From NCBI GenBank assembly GCA_002325645.1, contig DCSN01000019.1:1-8208 (forward strand): 8,208 nt of DNA, in the 5' to 3' direction. Of the stretch, positions 1-6,763 are shown piece after piece (position 1 is the stretch's first letter; every line of letters begins with the position of its first letter). The position numbers were made by a program, and so were the translations under genes. The notes under the pieces were generated by a model, which was given only the letters and a program-made list of their open reading frames with translations, was not told the DNA's origin and ran no database searches. Source of the DNA: Pseudanabaena sp. UBA1465 (GTDB lineage Bacteria > Cyanobacteriota > Cyanobacteriia > Pseudanabaenales > Pseudanabaenaceae).

Positions 1-77
1 CTTTTCCACCTCGCTCTGAAGAGGCGAGGCTACCAATCCTTCCACTTTTTTCTTGTGTTACATGGAAGTTTCTAAAG

Positions 78-108
78 CCCTCACCCCGTAGCCCCTCTCC
101 CGCAGGAA
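78..108. repeat. degenerate intergenic palindrome fragment (possible)
   Basis: The stretch contains GCCCCTCTCCCGCAGGA. This resembles one half of the CCCCTCTCCC-rich palindromic filler common between cyanobacterial genes, whose second half would restore a GAGAGGGG arm. Here the second arm is replaced by unrelated sequence (AACTACCG), so it reads as a broken copy. The comparison to genomic filler is from memory of the sequence style, not a search. Confidence 0.3.
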
Positions 109-193
109 CTACCGTGTACACACATATAAATAGAGGTGAAATTGCGCCACTAAAAAACGAGGCTTTGTACCGCAAAAAACAAAAATAAAGTAA

Positions 194-223
194 GATTCAA
201 GGGGGAGAGTTTAGAACTATACT
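194..223 (+). promoter_or_regulatory. weak sigma70-type promoter candidate for the hybrid kinase
   Basis: TATACT at 218-223 matches five of six bases of the -10 consensus. About 18 bp upstream there is only a poor -35 match (GATTCA, 194-199). Transcription would start near 230, giving a leader of roughly 35 nt before the ATG at 264. No Shine-Dalgarno is visible just before that ATG. Another AT-rich -10-like hexamer, TATATT (235-240), makes the choice uncertain. Confidence 0.25.
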
Positions 224-263
224 AAATTTCTTAATATATTTTACAAAATTTTAGATTAAGCCT

Positions 264-3200
264 ATGTCTGCCCACAATAGAGATATATCTATCGAACAGG
301 CTATTGTGCGCGATCCTCTAATGATTGATGCGAGTGCGACGATTGCTGACGCGATCGCCTTGATGAGTTTAGGTAGTAAAACCTGTGATTTATTATGTGA
401 GGTTGACTCAGCGCAAAGTTTGCAATTAGCCCATGCTCAAAATAGTTGTATTTTGGTGGTCACAGAGTCAAAAAGACTGATTGGGATTTTGACCGAACGG
501 GATTTGATTAAGTTTTGTGGTCAGATTGAAAATTTTGAACAAAATCTAAATCAAAATTATATAGGCAGTGCGGGGCAGAATCTATCGGAAACAGCGATCG
601 CGGAGGTGATGACCTATCCTGTATATTCCCTTTTAGAATGGGAATTTACAGATATATTTGTCGCTATTAACCGCTTTCAGCGCTATAAAATTCGTCACTT
701 ACCCCTAGTTAACGATCACGGCGCAGTGATGGGGTTAGTCACCCATGAGAGTTTACGGCAATTGCTGCGCCCCATTGATATGCTGCGCCTATTAGCCGTT
801 AGTGATGTGATGGTTAAAGATGTTATTTGCGCTCAAGCGATCGACTCGGTTGCTCAGATTGCGAATTTGATGTCAGAGCATCAAGTTAGTTCTGTAGTAA
901 TTGTTGAACCACAGGAGCATGGTTCACTCCCTTTAGGAATCCTTACCGAGAGTGATATTGTCCAATATTTAGCTTTAGAACTAAATCTCGCCAACACACA
1001 AGCACAGATGGTGATGAGTTCTCCCCCGATTGCGATAGATATCAATGAAAACCTCTGGAGCGTGCGGGAGCTAATGCAAGAACGGATGGTCAATCATATT
1101 CTGGTCACTGATGAAGATGGAAAAATGACGGGAATCATTACCCAAAGTTCGATTTTGAAAACATTGCAACCCGTAGAAGTCTATAAATTAGTATCAAACT
1201 TAGAATCGAGGATATTGCAGCTAGAGAAAGAGAAACTGGAACTGCTGGAAATTCGGAATCAACTTTTAGATGGGAAAGTAGAAAAGCAAGTAGAAAAGCA
1301 AGTAGAAGGGCAAATTCAAGAAAGTAATAAAGCATTACTTGATAGTAATGACATATTTCGACAATTTGCTGAAAATAGTTACGGGGTAATCTTAATTCGT
1401 GAAATTAGCTTTAGCAGATTACTATATGTGAGTCCCGCCTATGAAAAATTATGGGGCAAATCCTGCGATAGCCTGTATCAAAATCCTGATTCTTGGATGG
1501 ACTCGTTGCATCCTGAAGATCGCGATCGCATTGTGCAGGTTTACCAATCAAAAGCCAAGATTGGGTTCTTTAGCGAAGAATATCGGATTGTTCATCCTAG
1601 TGGGATGATTCGTTGGATCTTAGGACGCTGTTTTCCCATCAAAAATAGTAACGGCGAAACCTATCGCATTGCGGCGATCGCTGAAGATATCACTGAGCGT
1701 AAAAACACGGAAATCGCTTTAAAGGAAAGTGAGCAGCGCTTAAAAGCTAGTGAATCCCTATTAAGTGGTATGTTCGATCGCTCAGTGGTGGGGATGGCAA
1801 TTACGGATATTGATGGAAGGTTTGTGAGAACCAATCCTTTTTATCAGCAAATGGTTGGCTATTCTGAGAGCGAGTTAGCCTCAATGCTATTTAGTGATAA
1901 TACGTTAGCGGAGGACTTAGAAGAAAACCTGCGATTGCGTCATTTGGTTTTATCGGGTGAAGCCGAAAGTTATCAAATGGAAAAGCGGCTCGTCCATCGA
2001 GATGGTAGTGTGATCTGGGTTAGGATAACTAGTTCTAAAATCTTGGATGAGGATGAGACTAATAAGCCACCTTTCTTTATCGGGGTTATCGAAAATATCA
2101 GCGATCGCAAACAAGCAGAAGAGTCCTTACAAAGTCTTGTTGAGGGAACTGCGGCTCATACGGGGCAAGATTTCTTACCAAAATTAGCCGAATATATTGC
2201 CAAGTCTCTAGAGGTACGCCATGTATTTGTCACTAAACGAGTTGACAATCATTTAGAATTAATAGTCTCATGGGTGGATGGAGAGCTAAAGCCAGCTTCA
2301 ATGATTTCGATCATCAATGTTCCCTGTGCTTTGACCATTCAGGAAGGAAGATTCTTTTGTTTTGCAAATTTGCAGGAGCAATTTACAGGGAATGAAATCA
2401 TCAAAAATTTGGAAGCTGATTCTTATTTGGGAATTGCCATTATCAATAGCAATGGTGAATCAATTGGAAGTCTCTGTATTTTTGATGATAAGCCGATCGC
2501 TAAAGTCCAAAGAGCCGATGCGATGTTAAGGGTTTTTGCGGCTAGGGTTAGCGCTGAAATAGAGCGACAGGAAGCCATTGCAGAACTCTATCAACTTAAT
2601 CAGCAGTTAGAAACAAGGGTTGCTGAACGGACTCAAGAACTTCAGCTTACAAATCAACAGTTAAGGTTAGAAATGGCGGAGCGCCAAAAACTGATCAATC
2701 TTGTGGAAAATAGCAATGCCGAATTAGTCCGTGCGACTAAACTTAAGGATGAATTTTTGGCAAATATGAGCCATGAATTGCGGACTCCCCTCAATGCGAT
2801 TTTAGGGATGTCTGAGGGCTTATTGTCTAGTGTATTTGGGGATTTAAATGAGCGACAAAGGCGATCGCTATCTCTCATTGAAAATAGCGGGCGACATTTA
2901 TTAGAATTAATCAATGACATTTTGGATGTCGCCAAAATCGGGGCTGGAAAACTAAATCTAGAAATTCATCCTGTATCAATTGAGAATCTCTGCAAATCGA
3001 GCCTGAGCTTTGTAAAGCAAATGGCAAGCCAGAAAAATATTCAACTACGATTGTCAATTCAGCCTGATTTAGGGGCGATCGCGATCGATGAGCGCCGCAT
3101 TAGACAAGCCTTGATTAACTTGCTAAGTAACGCGGTGAAGTTCACTGAAAAATCTGGAGAAGTCTCTTTAGAAGTAAAGCTCATCCAAGCCGAATCAATC

Positions 3201-3938
3201 GATTTACCCGATAATTTATCCACTATTTTAGAATTTCCTGATACCCTTGTTCTGGCGGTAACGGATACAGGTATTGGTATTGCTTCTGAAGATCTGGGTA
3301 AATTATTTCAAACCTTTGTCCAGATTGATAGTAGCCTGAGCCGTCAATATGCAGGAACGGGGCTGGGCTTGACCTTAGTTAAGCAAATTGCTGAGCTACA
3401 TGGGGGCAAGGTCCATGTTACTAGTCGGGTTGGTAAAGGTAGTTGTTTCTCGATATTACTACCCCACAAAATTCAAAAGCCGCTCCATAATCTGGCTAAA
3501 AATAGTAATAGTAATATATGCATTGTTGATGAGATTGATAACTTCAATCAGGAGCCAAACTCATCTATTAATCCCTTAATTTTATTAGCAGAAGATAATC
3601 CGACCAATGTGGAAACCTTTGCTGATTATTTATCTAGTCGAGGCTATCGTTTGATTTTTGCAGCTAATGGTCAGGAAGCGGTGGAAATGGCAGTTAGCCG
3701 AAAGCCAGACTTGGTTTTGATGGATATTCAAATGCCTGTATTGGATGGTTTAGGGGCAATTCAGAAAATCCGCGCCAATCCAAATTTAAACTCTATTCCG
3801 ATTGTTGCCCTAACGGCTCTAGCAACGAATAGCGATCGCGAAAAATGCTTACGAGCAGGAGCCGATGAATATCTAGCCAAACCAGTTAAACTTGCTCAAT
3901 TAACGGCTATTATCAAACAACAACTTAAACGCTATTAA
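264..3938 (+). CDS. hybrid sensor histidine kinase (4xCBS-PAS-PAS-GAF-HisKA-HATPase-REC)
   Basis: A soluble multi-input hybrid histidine kinase, 1224 residues, with no transmembrane segment visible, so it should sense cytoplasmic signals. Domains in order: four CBS repeats forming two Bateman modules (about 8-82, 113-168, 177-238, 246-302), a charged helical linker (312-365), PAS (about 366-480, ending DITERK), PAS (about 496-618, ending NISDRK), GAF (about 621-766), a coiled coil (770-826), HisKA with the phosphoacceptor H837 in MSHELRTPLN, HATPase with N956 in the N box, DTGIGI from D1001 and GTGLGL from G1031, and a receiver (about 1104-1222) with E1110/D1111, phosphoacceptor D1154, T1184 and K1206. 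All catalytic residues are present, so kinase and receiver look active. CBS pairs usually bind adenine nucleotides; the ligand here is not known. The GAF is the WVDGE/AESYLG-like type and shows no evident bilin-binding motif. The ATG at 264 is 8 residues before the first CBS repeat and lacks a clear ribosome binding site. It is followed at 79 bp by a second kinase gene. Confidence 0.93.
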   Translation: MSAHNRDISIEQAIVRDPLMIDASATIADAIALMSLGSKTCDLLCEVDSAQSLQLAHAQNSCILVVTESKRLIGILTERDLIKFCGQIENFEQNLNQNYIGSAGQNLSETAIAEVMTYPVYSLLEWEFTDIFVAINRFQRYKIRHLPLVNDHGAVMGLVTHESLRQLLRPIDMLRLLAVSDVMVKDVICAQAIDSVAQIANLMSEHQVSSVVIVEPQEHGSLPLGILTESDIVQYLALELNLANTQAQMVMSSPPIAIDINENLWSVRELMQERMVNHILVTDEDGKMTGIITQSSILKTLQPVEVYKLVSNLESRILQLEKEKLELLEIRNQLLDGKVEKQVEKQVEGQIQESNKALLDSNDIFRQFAENSYGVILIREISFSRLLYVSPAYEKLWGKSCDSLYQNPDSWMDSLHPEDRDRIVQVYQSKAKIGFFSEEYRIVHPSGMIRWILGRCFPIKNSNGETYRIAAIAEDITERKNTEIALKESEQRLKASESLLSGMFDRSVVGMAITDIDGRFVRTNPFYQQMVGYSESELASMLFSDNTLAEDLEENLRLRHLVLSGEAESYQMEKRLVHRDGSVIWVRITSSKILDEDETNKPPFFIGVIENISDRKQAEESLQSLVEGTAAHTGQDFLPKLAEYIAKSLEVRHVFVTKRVDNHLELIVSWVDGELKPASMISIINVPCALTIQEGRFFCFANLQEQFTGNEIIKNLEADSYLGIAIINSNGESIGSLCIFDDKPIAKVQRADAMLRVFAARVSAEIERQEAIAELYQLNQQLETRVAERTQELQLTNQQLRLEMAERQKLINLVENSNAELVRATKLKDEFLANMSHELRTPLNAILGMSEGLLSSVFGDLNERQRRSLSLIENSGRHLLELINDILDVAKIGAGKLNLEIHPVSIENLCKSSLSFVKQMASQKNIQLRLSIQPDLGAIAIDERRIRQALINLLSNAVKFTEKSGEVSLEVKLIQAESIDLPDNLSTILEFPDTLVLAVTDTGIGIASEDLGKLFQTFVQIDSSLSRQYAGTGLGLTLVKQIAELHGGKVHVTSRVGKGSCFSILLPHKIQKPLHNLAKNSNSNICIVDEIDNFNQEPNSSINPLILLAEDNPTNVETFADYLSSRGYRLIFAANGQEAVEMAVSRKPDLVLMDIQMPVLDGLGAIQKIRANPNLNSIPIVALTALATNSDREKCLRAGADEYLAKPVKLAQLTAIIKQQLKRY
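1278..1313 (+). repeat. 12-bp tandem repeat, three copies, in the kinase linker
   Basis: GTAGAAAAGCAA occurs at 1278-1289 and 1290-1301. A third copy with changes follows at 1302-1313 (GTAGAAGGGCAA). In frame it encodes V-E-K-Q, V-E-K-Q, V-E-G-Q (residues 339-350) in the helical linker between the fourth CBS repeat and the first PAS. The unit is a multiple of three, so copy-number change would keep the frame while changing linker length by four residues. Confidence 0.85.
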
Positions 3939-3951
3939 GTAGCTTAGCTTA

Positions 3952-4010
3952 CCTAAAACCAGAGGTTGTTCCGCCCGCTACGCGGGCGGAACAACCTTCT
4001 AGGTTTTTAG
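3952..4010. terminator. strong hairpin between the two kinase genes
   Basis: The core is a perfect inverted repeat of 16 bp (3963-3978 with 3982-3997) around the loop TAC, with the GC-rich inner stem CCGCCCGC/GCGGGCGG. The outer flanks also pair imperfectly (CCTAAAACC at 3952-3960 with GGTTTTTAG at 4002-4010). On the plus strand it is followed by a T5 run (4004-4008), and on the minus strand by a T4 run, so it could end transcripts from either side. It starts 13 bp after the hybrid kinase stop and ends 7 bp before the next possible start codon. It may be a terminator, an attenuator or an mRNA-processing/stability element. Confidence 0.7.
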
Positions 4011-4017
4011 TTTACTT

Positions 4018-5121
4018 ATGCCTAGCTACTTAGTCTATTTCCCCAAAAACATGAAAGATAATTCTTCTATTTTAATTGTTGATGATGAGCCAAACAATTT
4101 TGATGTGATTGAGGCTCTTTTAGATTGTGAAAATTATGATCTTAATTACGCCTCTAGTGGGTCTAAAGCATTAGAGAGACTAGAGATATTTCATCCTGAT
4201 GTGATCTTACTAGATGTAATGATGCCTGAATTAAATGGAATAGAAGTTTGTAAAAGAATTAAGGCAAATCCACTATGGAAATCGATTCCGATCATCATGG
4301 TCACGGCCCTAACTTCTAAGGAAGATATGGCGAAATGTCTAGATGCTGGGGCAAGTGATTTTTTGAGCAAACCTGTGAATGGATTGGAGTTAAGGGCAAG
4401 AATTAAATCCATGATTCGCATTAAGCAGCAGTATGACGATCTGCAAACTCTCTTACAAATGCGTGAAGATATGGTGCATATGATTGTCCATGATTTACGC
4501 AATCCCCTGACGACCATCTTGCTTTCTGCCGATCTTTTAAGCGATCCAGCTTTGCCTGAAAACCGCAAGCCTGAAAAAATTGAACGGATTACCCGTGGAG
4601 GTCATCGGCTGCAATCTCTAATCGATAGTTTGTTATTGATGGCAAAGATAGAAGCTGGGAAGATGGTTCTCAAATATACAAGTGCCGATCTCAATCAAAT
4701 ATGTTTGTCTTTAGTTGAAGATTTTGAGGCGATCGCTGTTCAGAAAAAATTAAAATTATGCCTCGATTTACCAGAAAGTAAGCCTATAAATATTGATTTA
4801 CCAGTATTTCGGAGAATTCTCGATAATCTATTATCCAATTCAATTAAGTTCTCTCCTGCAAATAGTCAAATCATCATCAGTGTTGAATATCCCGAAGTTG
4901 GAGGTGCAAATATTAGTGTGGCAGATATGGGGGTAGGGATTAATGAAGATATTAAGTCTGTGATTTTTGAGAAGTATGAGATTGGCACATTTGTATCGAA
5001 TACATCACAATTGGGCTTAGGCTTAGCTTTTTGCAAGTTAGCGATCGAGGCGCATGGCGGCAATATTACTGTGCAAAATAACGAGCCGAATGGCTCGATT
5101 TTTACGATTTCTATCCCTTAA
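4018..5121 (+). CDS. response regulator-histidine kinase (REC-HisKA-HATPase)
   Basis: A 367-residue soluble protein with an N-terminal receiver and a C-terminal kinase, a common cyanobacterial arrangement. The receiver (about 17-132) has acidic D22/D23, phosphoacceptor D66 in LLDVMMP, T97 and K118. HisKA (about 148-213) carries H158 in MIVHDLRNPL. HATPase (about 259-367) carries the N box with N270/N274, DMGVGI from D303 and GLGL at 333-336. Catalytic motifs are intact. It lacks PAS, GAF or membrane sensors, so its input is probably phosphorylation of D66, plausibly by the hybrid kinase just upstream. The start is uncertain: the ATG at 4018 adds eleven residues (MPSYLVYFPKN) not expected for a receiver, whereas the ATG at 4051 begins MKDNSSILIVDDE, the usual receiver start. 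Neither has a convincing ribosome binding site. The stop codon (5119-5121) lies inside the following hairpin. With 79 bp and a hairpin before it, co-transcription with the upstream gene is possible but not shown. Confidence 0.92.
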   Translation: MPSYLVYFPKNMKDNSSILIVDDEPNNFDVIEALLDCENYDLNYASSGSKALERLEIFHPDVILLDVMMPELNGIEVCKRIKANPLWKSIPIIMVTALTSKEDMAKCLDAGASDFLSKPVNGLELRARIKSMIRIKQQYDDLQTLLQMREDMVHMIVHDLRNPLTTILLSADLLSDPALPENRKPEKIERITRGGHRLQSLIDSLLLMAKIEAGKMVLKYTSADLNQICLSLVEDFEAIAVQKKLKLCLDLPESKPINIDLPVFRRILDNLLSNSIKFSPANSQIIISVEYPEVGGANISVADMGVGINEDIKSVIFEKYEIGTFVSNTSQLGLGLAFCKLAIEAHGGNITVQNNEPNGSIFTISIP

Positions 5122-5157
5122 AGATATTGTGGCGCGAAGCGCCACAATATCTTTAAG
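5117..5157. terminator. 19-bp perfect palindrome overlapping the kinase stop codon
   Basis: Arms 5117-5135 and 5139-5157 are perfectly complementary, with loop GAA and inner stem GGCGC/GCGCC. The TAA of the second kinase gene (5119-5121) is inside the left arm. The element sits between convergent genes (murF ends at 5179), so a bidirectional terminator is the natural reading, although no clean T-run follows on either strand. The outer arm sequence AATATCTTTA is repeated directly at 5159-5168, allowing an alternative pairing with the left arm. Confidence 0.65.
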
Positions 5158-5178
5158 AAATATCTTTAGTTGAAGCTT

Positions 5179-6576
5179 TTACTGCCATTTTTGGCGAAAT
5201 GCTTCGACCACCCGATCCATGCCGACCGATCGCGATGCTTTGAAGAGAATCCGATCGCCGCTTTCTACTTTTTGTAAAAGCATTTGAGTAATGTCGTCGT
5301 AGGAATGACAGGCGATCGCATATTTGAGAGAACCATTTGCACCCGCGAGAATTGCGTCAGCTTCACCATCTGCCAAAATAATCGCTCCTTCTATTCCCAA
5401 TTGACTAATGATTTCACCAACTTGTTGATGTAACTGCGCGGACATATCCCCCAATTCTTTCATTGTGCCAAGGACAGCCCAATGGCGTTTAGCGGGCATA
5501 TCCGAGAGTTGCCGCAACGCCGCCAGCATCCCCTCTGGTGAAGCATTATAGGTCTCATCAAGAATCACCACATCTTGCGGTAATTGATACAACTGCGCCC
5601 TACCAAAGGGAAGATCGAGTTTGCCAATTCCTTGGGTGGTCTGTTGCCAATCAAGATTGAGAGCTTTGAGAACGGCTAAACCTGCCAAAAAATTCAAGAC
5701 GTTATGACGACCAGGTAAGGGCAACTCCCATGTAAAACCATCTACATGTAAACGATCGCCAATCAATTCGCCATTAACATCACCGATTCCTAATCCATAG
5801 GTAATCGTTTTACCATGCCATACCTTACTAGCGGTTTCTAAGAGGAGCGAATTACTCGCATTGAGAACAGCAGTACCATCGGTAGGAGTCGCCGCCAATA
5901 ATTCACATTTTGCTTGGGCGATCGCCTCGCGTGAGCCCAATCTACCAATATGTGCAGTTCCCACATTGGTAATTACGCTCACCGTTGGTAAAGCTGTCTT
6001 AGCAAGGCGTTCGATTTCCCCTAAACCACGCATTCCCATTTCCACCACTACAAAGTCATGTTGCTCAGGGTCGATCGCCAATAGAGTTTGAGCAACGCCA
6101 ATGTCATTATTATGATTGGCGTTGCTCTTATGAACTTTTTTCTGAACCTGCTTGTTGGGCGCAACATAGCAAGCCAACATACTCGCAATAATTTCTTTAG
6201 TTGTGGTTTTACCGACAGAGCCTGTCACCGCTACAACAGGGCGCAAAAACTGCGATCGCCACCACCTTGCTAAATCCTGATAAGCCGCGATCGTATTGCT
6301 AACGGCAATAACGGGCAAACCCTTCGCCTCTACTGAATTTGCCCATTCATGACTAACGATCGCCGCCACTGCACCCTGTGCGATCGCGGTGGCGACAAAT
6401 CCATGACCATCAAAATTTTCGCCTGTCAATGCGACAAACAACTCGCCAGCCTTAATTTTGCGACTATCGGAAACAACGCCCATGATTTCTGTAATTGCTT
6501 GGGTATTTTCGTCAATATTCGCTACTGTTGCCGATGTAATAGCGATCGCTTGGCTAATTGTACAAATGAAGGTCAT
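5179..6576 (-). CDS. UDP-N-acetylmuramoyl-tripeptide--D-alanyl-D-alanine ligase MurF
   Basis: An ATP-dependent cytoplasmic Mur ligase that joins D-alanyl-D-alanine to UDP-MurNAc-tripeptide, giving the pentapeptide precursor of peptidoglycan. The 465 residues are full length for MurF (usually about 450-470). The N-terminal substrate domain has the family pattern SDSRKIKAGELFVAL (36-50). The central domain has the P-loop GSVGKTTTKE (119-128), NHNNDIG (154-160), EMGMRGLGEIERL (179-191) and ITNVGTAHIGRLGS (202-215), with AKCEL holding K223, the likely carbamylated lysine. The C-terminal domain has LPFGR (322-326), LDETYNASPEGM (339-350), VLGTMKELG (368-376) and FKASRSVGMDRVVE (445-458). DETYNASP and the closing KxSR-x-M pattern separate MurF from MurE and folylpolyglutamate synthase. 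The ATG at 6574-6576 has no clear Shine-Dalgarno. It is convergent with the second kinase gene, divergent from the MOSC gene, and not clustered with other mur genes here. Confidence 0.95.
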   Translation of the reverse strand: MTFICTISQAIAITSATVANIDENTQAITEIMGVVSDSRKIKAGELFVALTGENFDGHGFVATAIAQGAVAAIVSHEWANSVEAKGLPVIAVSNTIAAYQDLARWWRSQFLRPVVAVTGSVGKTTTKEIIASMLACYVAPNKQVQKKVHKSNANHNNDIGVAQTLLAIDPEQHDFVVVEMGMRGLGEIERLAKTALPTVSVITNVGTAHIGRLGSREAIAQAKCELLAATPTDGTAVLNASNSLLLETASKVWHGKTITYGLGIGDVNGELIGDRLHVDGFTWELPLPGRHNVLNFLAGLAVLKALNLDWQQTTQGIGKLDLPFGRAQLYQLPQDVVILDETYNASPEGMLAALRQLSDMPAKRHWAVLGTMKELGDMSAQLHQQVGEIISQLGIEGAIILADGEADAILAGANGSLKYAIACHSYDDITQMLLQKVESGDRILFKASRSVGMDRVVEAFRQKWQ

Positions 6577-6612
6577 GCTGAATTTTTTCTGTTCTTAGCT
6601 GGTCTGCGCTTA

Positions 6613-6698
6613 AAGATATATTTTATGAATAATTTCGTGAATTAGTCATAAAACAATCGTAAAATAATCTAGTAAAGTATACTAGTAAAATATATCTT
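6613..6698. repeat. 13-bp inverted repeat flanking the divergent promoter region
   Basis: AAGATATATTTTA (6613-6625) is perfectly complementary to TAAAATATATCTT (6686-6698). With one skipped base the match extends outwards to CTTAAG-type ends (6609 and 6701). The arms are 60 bp apart, so this could be a paired protein-binding site or a long-loop structure. AT-rich composition raises the chance of coincidence. Confidence 0.5.
6669..6694. repeat. 13-bp tandem direct repeat
   Basis: CTAGTAAAGTATA (6669-6681) is followed directly by CTAGTAAAATATA (6682-6694), differing at one base. A further degenerate copy may precede it around 6658-6668. The repeat overlaps the palindromic AGTATACT, so it could be iterated operator sites over the promoter or simple slippage expansion. 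Confidence 0.6.
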
Positions 6699-6712
6699 AA
6701 GCTTTATTATTA

Positions 6713-6763
6713 TCAGGCTTCTGGCAGCACATCATCACCAAACATTTCGACTAAAGCTTTTTT
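6713..6763 (-). pseudogene. possible C-terminal gene remnant (coding-like tail)
   Basis: Read on the minus strand, this segment is open and ends in TGA at 6713-6715. Its last residues are KALVEMFGDDVLPEA, a composition typical of a real acidic protein C-terminus and unlike the AT-rich DNA beyond the stop. No start codon that would give a full gene exists: the frame runs upstream into the MOSC gene and hits a stop at about 6822-6824. It may be the abandoned tail of a former neighbour, or chance. I do not recognise the protein. Confidence 0.2.

Larger units (their letters stand above)
1..263. other. gene-free leader upstream of the hybrid kinase
   Basis: No reading frame of gene size or gene-like composition is visible on either strand here. 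The first half holds fragments of inverted repeats: CCTCGC at 9-14 with GCGAGG at 24-29 (an imperfect short hairpin), CTTCCA at 39-44 with TGGAAG at 63-68, and the 8-bp palindrome GTGTACAC at 114-121. From about 122 on, the sequence becomes AT-rich and looks like a promoter and leader region for the downstream kinase. I see no recognisable riboswitch or NtcA-type GTA-N8-TAC site. Confidence 0.6.
6577..6763. promoter_or_regulatory. AT-rich divergent spacer between murF and the MOSC gene
   Basis: This 187-bp region must hold the start signals for both divergent genes. AGTATACT (6676-6683) is palindromic and therefore gives a TATACT -10-like hexamer on both strands: 6678-6683 on plus (about 80 bp before the MOSC start) and 6676-6681 on minus (about 100 bp before the murF start). 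Good -35 matches are not visible for either. The part from about 6610 to 6712 is extremely AT-rich and repeat-laden, while 6713-6763 is distinctly more GC-rich. Confidence 0.4.

Noticed and set aside
114..121. GTGTACAC as a specific regulator site for the hybrid kinase
   Set aside because: It is only an 8-bp palindrome, about 100 bp upstream of the promoter candidate, and matches no cyanobacterial regulator consensus I know (not NtcA and not a CRP-type site).
1278..1313. CRISPR-like array
   Set aside because: Units are 12 bp, contiguous without spacers, and in frame inside a coding sequence.
2124..2561. Bilin-binding (phytochrome or cyanobacteriochrome) GAF domain
   Set aside because: Cysteines are present (for example in VPCAL and RFFCF), but the surrounding motifs match the ordinary cyanobacterial kinase GAF type rather than a chromophore-lyase Cys-His motif.
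2654..2935. 93-residue minus-strand frame opposite the HisKA region of the hybrid kinase
   Set aside because: It lies antisense to the conserved coiled coil and H-box, has no recognisable domain and is explained by the codon use of the real gene.
3570..3938. HPt phosphotransfer domain or DNA-binding output after the receiver of the hybrid kinase
   Set aside because: The protein ends about two residues after the receiver fold, leaving no room for either.
4191..4568. 125-residue minus-strand frame inside the second kinase gene
   Set aside because: It is antisense to the conserved receiver and H-box; its serine- and arginine-rich composition is typical of a shadow frame.
5861..6645. Plus-strand frames opposite murF, including one reaching into the spacer
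   Set aside because: They are antisense to conserved MurF motifs, cysteine- and arginine-rich in shadow style, and have no family resemblance.
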